64,000 nucleotides of DNA from Spodoptera frugiperda (lineage: Eukaryota; Arthropoda; Insecta; Lepidoptera; Noctuidae), in assembly GCF_023101765.2 (NCBI RefSeq), contig NC_064213.1, positions 1,116,001 through 1,180,000 on the forward strand. Direction: 5' to 3'. The position numbers and the translations under genes were made by a program. Numbering within the stretch: the stretch's first letter is position 1; every line of letters begins with the position of its first letter. This document shows, one piece after another, positions 50,346 through 58,795 of this stretch. The notes under the pieces were generated by a model. The model was not told the origin of the DNA and searched no databases. It worked only from the letters and a program-made list of their open reading frames with translations.

Positions 50346-50812
50346 TACATGTGATATGTTTCCTGCTGACCTCTTTTCTTCCCCCTTTTCTCTGTAATTA
50401 TAAGCAATTACATTCTAGAGGGGGCTGGGTACACATGATGGAACATCACAATTGGAGATATAAGATTTGCAGACTGATAAATGTCTAATTGTGTAACTCG
50501 TTTGACGTATAACAACTACTTTTGTTGACCATGTTACTGACACTGTTAGTAAAGATTCTTTCGACTCATATTCAGGTCTCTAAGTATCTACAATCAATGC
50601 ATGAAGTTAGAATGTAGATGAAATGTCAGAATTGTTTATTTGTTCATTCTATAAGCATTATATCAATGAGCTAAGATTGAGTTAGTCATCAATCCTATTT
50701 TTAGAAGAGGAATCTCCCCAAATGCCTATAACAGACGCGAGATGCGAGACAGGGGGAGTCGTCAGCCAGTTAATGACAATCTGTGGCAGCCCTAAACTAT
50801 TAAATTTAGTAC

Positions 50813-51012
50813 AGCGATTAAAACAAAGAATCACGGAAAAAGCTCTACTAGTCTCGAGTCACAAAGGGACTCTTCATCATGAGCAGCGTGCGGAAACGCG
50901 CAGAGTCCATATGTGACTCGAAACTGGTAAAACTTTTCTACATGAAAGTACGTGAGTAAATGATGATTTTGTAGTCAATTTAGTCTGTCGCTATAGTTAT
51001 TATAAAAATATG
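50813..51012. repeat. Family F repeat, inverted orientation with internal palindrome
   Basis: GAGTCACAAAGGGACTCTTC, ATCATGAGCAGCGTGCG, CATATGTGACTCGAAACTGG, GTACGTGAGTAAATGATGA, ending TATAGTTATTATAAA. Confidence 0.7.
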
Positions 51013-51013
51013 T

Positions 51014-51095
51014 CTTGAGTTCGATTCTCACATGGAACAACCCACACAGTGCTTCATTTCTATATGATCCACGTATTATTATAAACACACATAAG
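51014..51095 (+). mobile_element. SINE family B fragment
   Basis: Begins at the B box (GAGTTCGATTCTC) and continues ACATGGAACAACCC ... TATGATCCACG ... AAACACAC, as in family B. Confidence 0.6.
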
Positions 51096-51374
51096 ACAAT
51101 GAATTTTAAATGCCTTTTAAAAACTAAAAGTAAACATCTTCCGTCAACTACACCCGAATCTAGACTTTAGTACGTACATAATAAAACACAGGAATATTAC
51201 AAGATAATTAATGGAAAGCACAGCTGTGCGGGGTTTGTAGGTAATCCCGTTACAGCACTGACATTGACGAGTCGCTGTATTACGGGATTATGTAAGATTC
51301 TGCTACTATTTCTAATTGTGTCACTCATTTTTAGTCGCGTCACGTATATGTTATTTTATTTTTAAAAGAACATT

Positions 51375-51421
51375 GCCCCCCACACTAGGATTTTCTCCTG
51401 TGTCGTGGGTGCGTTTTTGTC
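51375..51421 (-). mobile_element. SINE family B 3' end
   Basis: CCCACACTAGGATTTTCTCC then TGTGTCGTGGGTGCG is the minus-strand 3' terminus of family B. Confidence 0.7.
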
Positions 51422-51432
51422 ATATATTTAGT

Positions 51433-51520
51433 TTAACACGTTGAACGCCGTAGTGGTCACCGGTGACCGACGTTAGAGGATTTGCCTTCAACAGTTTTCT
51501 ATTGGCAGTTAAAGACTTAA
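51433..51520. mobile_element. Tiny TTAA-bounded MITE, piggyBac-like
   Basis: Reverse-orientation copy of 57193-57283, also bounded by TTAA (51433-51436 and 51517-51520), with the same GGTCACCGGTGACC palindrome and CAACAGTTTTCTATTGGC arm. Confidence 0.75.
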
Positions 51521-52269
51521 AATGTACCTATAAATTATTAATAATTAGAGTAAGTCTCAATCTTTATCACGTTTATCACGTTAAAAAAATTACGGTTCTA
51601 TAATTTTCAATTGATTAATAATATTTGAAACATAGTAATAAAACAAAATTAACTAATTAATCAACCATGCGATCAGCGCCATCTGTGGGCGGCAAAGTTA
51701 ATGTCATTATCATTAAATTTTAAAATTAATTACGTTTCGATCAAATTATTCCGTTGGTAATGTCATTAAGTAGCTAATAATGTTATTATGTTCATCACAT
51801 TTTATGCGGAACAGGCAGTGACAAGGATAACGTAATGAAAATTACGGATTGATTTTTACGTGAAAATTACGCATCAAAATATGTTTTTTTCCAAAATATC
51901 TCATATCTGAGTAACTGCATTTCTTTTGGACTTCCACACTGTTTTTTATTACTTCTAATGTCAACATTGTGACAAGTTTTTTACCTAAACCTAAATCCAC
52001 TCAATGAAAAAAACAAAAATCCGGTATCTAAATCTAAGTAAATCTTACATTCAAATCGACTACAAAGCTAAAACTCAACATTAAATAAAGGCTTCCTGGA
52101 AAACAATATTATCAACGCTTTTCAGACCCGTCCATAACAAACCTACATTATATAATTTTTGTACCTAAAAAAAGGTTGGAATCGTAAAAAAAACACTAAA
52201 ACAATACAATCAACAGTCACCATCAGAAACGGACGGGTCTTGATAAAAACCCGCGAGATTTTTTGTTTA

Positions 52270-52410
52270 TAGCATGCACTAGGCGTGAGGCGGGGTACGC
52301 ACAACGTACAGGGTGGATTTCTGGGTCAGTGGGTGGGGCCACCCCACTGCCACCCCACGAGCAGGGTAACACCCTGTGCGTGTACCGATAGGGCGACTTT
52401 CGAGCATTTC
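52270..52410. promoter_or_regulatory. GC-rich patch with palindrome
   Basis: GTGAGGCGGGGTACGC, then a perfect GTGGGGCCACCCCAC palindrome near 52334. Flanked by T-runs downstream. No open frame with a recognisable domain. Confidence 0.25.
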
Positions 52411-52536
52411 CGAGAATCGAGACTAAAGTTTTTTTTTTCTTTTATGGAATCCCTCCCTGGACGAGACAGTTTTTTTTTTACTTTTTTGAGTGTCTCGGGT
52501 GGACTTTGGACATTATTTCGAGTGTTAATTACGTAA

Positions 52537-54360
52537 ATTGTTCAGTTGTTTATTGATTTTTCTTTTTCTTTTCTTTTTATTAACGTTTGAAGCAAGAAGT
52601 AGCCGTTTTAAACATTGTTTCAAAAAAGAACGCTTCTTTTCTTTTTTCAAACAGTTGCCTATGTGTGTTCCAAAACTTTCTATCATAATTTAGAAATGTG
52701 TGCTACGGTCTATTTAGTAGCTAAATTTCGTCAATATCCGTACAGTAATTTAGCATGATCGTACAGATAAGTAAACCACACCAACACAAAGTTTCACTTT
52801 TGCGATCATAATCTGACATTTTATTACTTAGGCCTACTAACTTTGCAAACGTATTTATTTCGCATGCAAAAACATGATAAAGATCTCTATTTACTTATCT
52901 AAATTCTATGCAAATTACGTCATTAAGTATTCCATTCTACAGCAAAATAGCCGCCATTTTTATCAGAAGACAAGAAAAGCTTATGAAAAAATCTAATTAC
53001 AACCTTTCTAGTATATTATTTTCTGAATCAATTATAGCTAAGTCTAGGTGCCCCAGATCTGTCTAGGTAGGTAATAGTATTAGCTTCACCGCTAATCGAG
53101 TCAACGATAACTAATTTATATTATAATATTTTTCATTCAAGTCTAACCTATAAGAGGATGAGTACGACCGCGTCTTGAAAAAGAAAATGTGAAAGGAAAA
53201 TCGACTTTGTTTCTTTAGTACAAGGTTGGATTTTGTAATTTAATTATCTTTATTGGAACACGGATATCCGTTGGTTTTTCAAAGGGGAATATTGTCATTT
53301 TATTTTTTATCTTAAATTCCTGATTATAAGGTCTAGTTTACATTGAATAAAGTGTTTGTTTGTAAACGCAAATTAAAGTTTTTTTAGGACAATTTAGTGA
53401 GAGCAAATGCCTTGTTATTTGCAGCAAATATTTGTCTTCTTAATTGCGTACTAAACGCATTACCTCGCTTATTTGAACCAGGATAAAGTGATTAGAGTTA
53501 AAACAACGGTACACTCGTGATGAACAAACATTGATATCTAATTAATGAAGTATATTGTTAGAGACTAGCTTTTGTCAACGGTTTCACTTATAAACGGGAT
53601 AAAAAGTAGCCTATTTTTTTTTTTTAAACTTTGTCCCACACTACAATTTTCTCCTGTGTCGTGGGTGCGTTTACAAACATACAATTTGACATACACATGA
53701 CACCCAGACCCGAAACAACAATTTGTGGATCACACAAAGACCACGTTGCATGAAAAGACTGATGAAGCGAAAGAAGTATGTAAGAATTGTAGCAATTGGC
53801 ATTCCATTGTCTCTGCCTATAGATGTTAAAAACCTCAATAACATTTTTTCCTATTACCTGTATTGAATCTAGAACCACTTAACAAACAAGATCATTAAAT
53901 AAACATAGCCGGCCTCATCTAGTTATTTAAAAGATTGACGTGAAAAAGAGTTACATTGTAACCTATTAGCAAAATAAATATCATTTATCATAGATTGCCT
54001 AAAACAGACATTTTGTGCTGAAAATCTAGGTACCTCGTTATCGAATGATAAACTTCATATATAATGTAGAGTTAAAGAAAACATATGCCTATGTTTAGTC
54101 TAGACCAGACTCCAGGAACATACAGGATTACTTGGCTGAAAGCCTAGACGGCTAATTAGTTTAGTTATCTGTCTGCTGCCAAACGACTGAGAGACTGCTG
54201 ATAGTCACAGCCTCACGGTAAACACGGATCTCATTCTAATTTAGGAGTGAGACATTATTTAGTGTCTTGTTTTGCAAGAAAAGGTCTTGTTTTTGATGCT
54301 TATTACGAAAACATAACCTTATACATATGTTCTTAATCCTAGATTCTTGCTTGAGTTTCA
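52537..54360. other. AT-rich stretch, one SINE fragment
   Basis: Apart from the family B SINE at 53626-53747, nothing recognised. ATAGCCGCCATTTTTATC at 52947 is a Pleiohomeotic/YY1-like match. Confidence 0.5.
53626..53747 (-). mobile_element. SINE family B 3' half
   Basis: T-run, TTTGTCCCACACTAC, CTGTGTCGTGGGTGCG and AATTTGTGGATCACAC match the reverse complement of 29188-29395. The 5' half is missing. Confidence 0.8.
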
Positions 54361-54363
54361 GAC

Positions 54364-54530
54364 TTTTTTTTGAGGGGACAAATCATCCAAAGCCTTCCTC
54401 TTCTTCGCCTTGGGTGGGGTTAGAGAGAGTGTCAGACTCCTACTGACTAAAAACCACCCCATTCTTACTCCTGCTTTGAGCCAAAATCCTGACCTGTCAG
54501 GTAATCCGCAACTTTGGATGGATTCGGGTC
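54364..54530 (-). mobile_element. Retroposon family C copy, diverged
   Basis: Minus-strand copy from TTTTTTTGAGGGG to GGTAATCCGCAACTTTGG, with expansions around the CTTCCTCTTCTTCGCC segment. Confidence 0.75.
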
Positions 54531-54999
54531 CTTTAGGCATTTCAACAACAAAGAAGAGTTCAGACTCATTTGTTTCCTTGTACATTTAAAATTTTGTATA
54601 ATAATAAAACAATTACCTAATATAGAAATGATTTCTAATATAGGATCGCACAACCCTTCACCGAACTCCACTGAAATTTTCATTTACACCCCACCACACG
54701 CCTTTTAACTCCTCTAGGAAAACGATTTAAAATCACAACACAGTCGCTTATCACAATCAATACACAATACACTGAACAGACAAACAGACACACATACACA
54801 CAAAGTGACGTCAACAATACGATTCAAGGGCCTAAACTTTCACACGCCCTTCTTCCACGTAGGGTTGTCTCTGCGACGCACCCTTATATTACTCGTTAGC
54901 AGAACTTTACTTTTTAACTTTCCTATAAAGTTTGTTATTTGAGTGGAGATAGGGTTCTATATGAAACTGTGAGTACACGTTATGACATATAGATTTTTT

Positions 55000-55180
55000 T
55001 ATTATGGAACGCGCCAGTAGACGAGCTGACGTATCACCTCATGGTAAGCAACCGCCGCCGCCCATGGACACTTTAAACACCTTAGTGCGTTGCCGGCCTT
55101 TTGGGAATTTAAGGGTTGTTGGGGAATTGGGGATTGGGAAGAGGGGTAATTGGGCCTCCGGTAATCTCACTCACGCTAAT
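55000..55180 (-). mobile_element. Family R copy
   Basis: CGCCAGTAGACGAGCTGACG, CGCCGCCGCCCATGGACAC, TGCGTTGCCGGCCTTTTGG and GGGCCTCCGGTAATC match 45225-45530. Confidence 0.75.
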
Positions 55181-55534
55181 GCTTACCTAATTATTGATAC
55201 CTACTAATTAATTGCATAAGCATCCCGACACAATTTCAGCCATGGAAATGAAAACCTCATAAAACCAAAACTATTAAAAAGCCTGCCTACGAATCTCTCA
55301 TCTGAATCTATTTATCTCTAGTGCCTACGCTACATACCTACCTATGTATTATATCAAACTATACATAGGAATAAATATAGGTACCCAGTTCCTATATCCG
55401 TGTTCACACAACGTTGAACGTGCTCCACTAATAGTTAATTTATTAAAAGCGTCAGGTGGCAACCCTACTCTTCCCCCATCCATTTGGCGAGCACTCCGGC
55501 TAAAGCGAAACTCGCCGGTTTTACTTTCCGTAAT

Positions 55535-55590
55535 TTGACGGATACGGACCGGAGCGGGCCGGTGCGGACCGGAGCGGTGCGGTGCGTGGC
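55535..55590 (+). repeat. Short GC-rich direct repeats
   Basis: CGGACCGGAGCGG occurs twice (about 55547 and 55567) with GGGCCGGTG and TGCGGTGCG between and after. This is an isolated CG-rich island of about 60 bp. Confidence 0.6.
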
Positions 55591-55889
55591 CAGTGCGGTT
55601 TCATACGACAATGCACACGTTATAACATGTAGTTTTATTTTATTCCGTTGCGTAATAATAGCATGTTACGTATGAACTTTTGTTTATTTATATACATGTT
55701 TTTTTTAATGCGACTATATTGTGATTTATGTTTGTAGATTTTATTATTTGCAAACTTTTTTAGGATTTTTTGTCTGGCTACAAAAAAAAATCGGTGTATT
55801 GGATGGCATTATTATTAATGCCATTTATGTATGTATCACATATTTCTGACAAACCACACAACAAATATAACTATTTTATATTCGTATTA

Positions 55890-56090
55890 CTTTTTAATCC
55901 TACTAACATTATAAATGCAAATGGTTTATGAGTTTATGTGTTTGTGTGTATGTTTGTTACTCAATCACGTCAATATGGCTAAATGGCTAAAGGATGGGAA
56001 CAGAGATATATTATGATCTGGAATAACACATAGGACACTTTTTAACCCACAGGACCTCGAACGAAGCCGCTAGCAGAAGCTAGTTTCGAC
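55890..56090 (+). repeat. Dispersed lepidopteran repeat (family Z)
   Basis: CTAACATTATAAATGC, TGTTTGTGTGTATGTTTG, CACATAGGACACTTTTTAAC and GAACGAAGCCGC, ending AGCAGAAGCTAGTTT. Confidence 0.7.
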
Positions 56091-56568
56091 ATTGACACAA
56101 TCAAAACAAATTATTAAAGAAGTTATCACAATTTCCGTCTCCATACATATGTCTTACATACAGTTACACATACATCAATAAAATGGCGATACTTAATAAC
56201 CCGATTGACATTACGAGGCAGGCGCGGGTCGCAGCTCCTGACCTCAGGGTTGAGGTCCAATTGCCTCCAATTGGCATGGGACCCTGGGACTCTGGCACGC
56301 TGGTACCGGTCGGCATATACCGCTTTATCAAAGCAAATTGTAGGAAATAACTCATTTTTGTTACCCCACAATTTCGATAAAGGTAACAGATAGAAAATGG
56401 ACGTTGGACAAAAGTGATGGGTGACAAATTATTGGCACTTTTTTATTGATAGGTCGATAAGGACAAGATGAGACTGTAATGTCTGTTATGAATCATCTTT
56501 TAAATGTATTTGGTCCTACGTTTTACGAGACTAGTACGTGAAATATTAAGTCCCATATTTCATGTATG

Positions 56569-56714
56569 CTGCAGACTACCTAGCGGGTTACCGGGGCTCC
56601 GGCTCGAAAAGCAGAAGTAGGAACGGGGTAGTTTTTAGTCAGTAAGAGTCTGACACTCTCTCTCGCCTCACCCAAGGCGGGAGAAGTCATTGGACGATTC
56701 TCCAACCTCAAAAA
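56569..56714 (+). mobile_element. Retroposon family C copy abutting a MITE arm
   Basis: The plus-strand copy ends in an A-run that merges with ATACGTGTC, the inner end of the long-TIR family also seen at 40981-41309. It may have inserted into that element. Confidence 0.8.
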
Positions 56715-56800
56715 AAATACGTGTCTAATATTTTTTTATTACTTAACCGACGGACTAAATAGATTTAAAATTTTCATACCCCGTCAATCCCTATTACTTG
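56715..56800. mobile_element. Single arm of MITE family U
   Basis: ATACGTGTCTAATATT, CCGACGGACTAAATAG and CATACCCCGTCAATCCC match the right arm of 40981-41309. The other arm is missing or was displaced by the adjoining retroposon. Confidence 0.65.
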
Positions 56801-57126
56801 ACACATTGTTACTTAGTTTATAGTGCGAGTCTCAATAATAATCTCAAAAACTTGGAGCCCATATTTCCAAGTCGCCTAAAAGTCAATAAACAAAGGGTTG
56901 GCATTTGAGCAGCCGGTCCCTAAGGCTGTATTATGGCATTCGCGTGAAATACCATCGCATAAGAACCCAGCCCGACCTTAGGTAACTGCTAAATTATAGG
57001 ACAGTTTCACTTAACATTATGCTCATAATGGAAGATATATTGCATATTATAACTGATAAGAAACTATTGCTATGTTATTTCGTTAATTGAGTAGAGGAAA
57101 CGCGGAAAAAGGCATATCTACATATA

Positions 57127-57538
57127 AGGTGTTCTAAAAGTATCTGCCACGGCTTTAATGGGAGGTTGTGTTGTGTTTGAAGATTACAATAATTAAGTCT
57201 TTGACTACCAATAGAAAACTGTTGAAGGCAAATCCTCCGCTAACGTTGGTCACCGGTGACCGCCACGGCGTTCAATGTGTTAAGAATTTTTATAACCCGG
57301 ACCAGTTAATTCAATATGAGAACTTAAGGAAATTTAATAAATATTCAAGACTCAACTCTTCATAACGTGGTTCACAAAAACGCACGATGCCTAGTGGCAC
57401 AGTGACAGTGAGACAGTGAAAGAGATAGCTCTTTCATAAAAAGAAATACTCATAACCAATAATTTATATTTACTATTGTGATCTCCAAACACAACACTAC
57501 CTCCCATTAAAGCCGTAACAGATAATTTTAGCACACCT
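57127..57538. mobile_element. Long-TIR MITE, family T, carrying a nested TTAA element
   Basis: The left arm starts AGGTGTTCTAAAAGTATCTG; the right arm is its inverted copy ending at 57538, with TA on both sides. The body shares CCGGACCAGTTAATTCAAT with 25664-25968 in inverse orientation. The extra 91 bp at 57193-57283 is absent from that other copy. Confidence 0.85.
57193..57283. mobile_element. Tiny TTAA-bounded MITE, piggyBac-like, nested
   Basis: Bounded by TTAA at 57193-57196 and 57280-57283. It contains the perfect palindrome GGTCACCGGTGACC. Ends read GTCTTTGACTACC and, inverted, CACATTGAACGCC, which are imperfect inverted repeats. TTAA targets are the hallmark of piggyBac-type transposases. 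Second copy: 51433-51520. Confidence 0.75.
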
Positions 57539-57804
57539 TATATGTATATAGGTAAGTGGAATTGATTTGCAGTACATATTAGTAATAGGGTTTACCATCA
57601 GGAATTAGTGGTTGACGTCAGCTGTTCAGCATTGGATGTTATAATGGAATCTGTCAAAAACATTGACGTGACGTCTGACGTGTACATTCTACTGATTAAC
57701 GGTCAGACTACTGTTGGTTCCGTACATTTGGCTGATTAGTATGTTGTTGTTGTGTGCAACTTAGTATGTTGGTATAAACTTAGTATATAACTTTTTTTTT
57801 AAGA

Positions 57805-57915
57805 GTAACGTTGTTGTTCCTTACTCGTTCTTTTCTATTCAAAGCGACACTTTAAAACGAGCACAACTCAATTTGATGCTTCAAAAGTACCTAATTAAGG
57901 ATTAATTGAAATAAA
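57805..57915 (+). mobile_element. LINE-like 3' end, family L, diverged
   Basis: GTTCCTTACTCGTTCTTTTC, ACTTTAAAACGAGC, GCTTCAAAAGTACC and GAAATAAAAG; a shortened relative of 7400-7565. Confidence 0.5.
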
Positions 57916-58107
57916 AGTTTTGACTTTCGACTTTTCTAAGAGAAAAAGAAAGCGTTTAGTCAAAGTACTTACAAATTTCAGGAACATTAGAACTGATTTT
58001 AATTGTTAAGTACAAATGCTAAGAAACTTAAGGTAATTACTTGTGTTAGAGAAAACATAACAAGGTAAGTTAGACATTCGGAAAGAATAAAAATCACGAT
58101 AATATTT

Positions 58108-58229
58108 ATAATAACTATCGTGAGACATCGCGTCTGCGCACGCTGCTCATCATGAAGAGTTCCTCTGTAACTCGAAACTGGTAGAGCTTTTCTCCATTAA
58201 TGTGCGTGGGTAAACGGTGATTTTTAGCT
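58108..58229. repeat. Family F repeat with 16-bp direct repeats
   Basis: ATAATAACTATCGTGAGACA, GCGCACGCTGCTCATCATG, GGTAGAGCTTTTCTCCATT, GTGGGTAAACGGTGATTTT. The exact 16-mer AATCACGATAATATTT occurs at 58092-58107 and 58230-58245. It ends about 100 bp before the Gypsy element. Confidence 0.75.
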
Positions 58230-58325
58230 AATCACGATAATATTTTTCCGAATATACGCCGTCCATGCAACTCAATAACCGCGCTTGCAACTTCTAGGTA
58301 ATGTAGTTATATCAATAATAATAAA

Positions 58326-58743
58326 TGTAGCGCGGGAATTAAAAAGTAACGCAACGTAGTCTATGGTGTGAATACTCTGTGGTTGCAACGTCACGAAGTC
58401 GCCCAATGAGAGCGCGTGAACGACTACCTCTCCCGACCGCCGCAACCTCGCGCGCCAGCGCAGCCATTGCGAGCGGTGAGAGAGAGAGCGCCCCGACCAC
58501 CGACGCGTACGGACGTGTCGAGAAATCCTCCGCGGCTCTATATCACGCCATATTTTAATCTAGAACTTTCGATTATCCGCCATTTTGTGAATCAAGTTTT
58601 GTGTTAAGTTTTTGTCTCGTGTTCGGAAGATTATGTAAAATTAGTAATAAAAGTGATTGACTGTAAAGTGCCGCTTTATTTAAAACATCCACTGAGTCTG
58701 GAAGTTGCCGTTTAAACTGGCTCCCAACTTAGTGGCTATTACA
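58326..58743 (+). repeat. 5' LTR of the Gypsy-type element
   Basis: This 418-bp copy matches 61714-62147. A GC-rich upstream part is followed by a TATA-like CTATATCA at 58538-58545, which suggests transcription starts roughly 25-35 bp downstream. A Pleiohomeotic/YY1-like CCGCCATTTTG lies near 58570, and a polyadenylation signal AATAAA at 58646-58651. The first 230 or so bases differ from the 3' LTR by one substitution. The part after the TATA box carries several indels and substitutions. Short reading frames here are by-products of GC-rich sequence and are not called as genes. Confidence 0.93.
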
Positions 58744-58744
58744 C

Positions 58745-58755
58745 TGGCGCCCAAC
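58745..58755 (+). other. Primer-binding site, tRNA-Lys type
   Basis: TGGCGCCCAAC starts one base after the 5' LTR. It is complementary to the CCA-containing 3' end expected of an insect tRNA-Lys, the primer used by several insect Gypsy elements. Match judged from memory of tRNA-Lys ends; 11 bases agree before the match stops. Confidence 0.75.
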
Positions 58756-58795
58756 TAGTAGGCCGAACCGTTACGACCGTTACATAAGCGTGAAG

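Noticed and set aside
58055..58075. AGGTAAGT donor-like sequence at 58062 and another at 57550
   Set aside because: No pyrimidine tract upstream of either, so they do not form an acceptor/donor junction; no exon ends there that I can support.
58416..58607. Open frames within the 5' LTR and, in parallel, the 3' LTR
   Set aside because: They are produced by the GC-rich LTR sequence, are not conserved between the LTR halves as protein, and have no domain.
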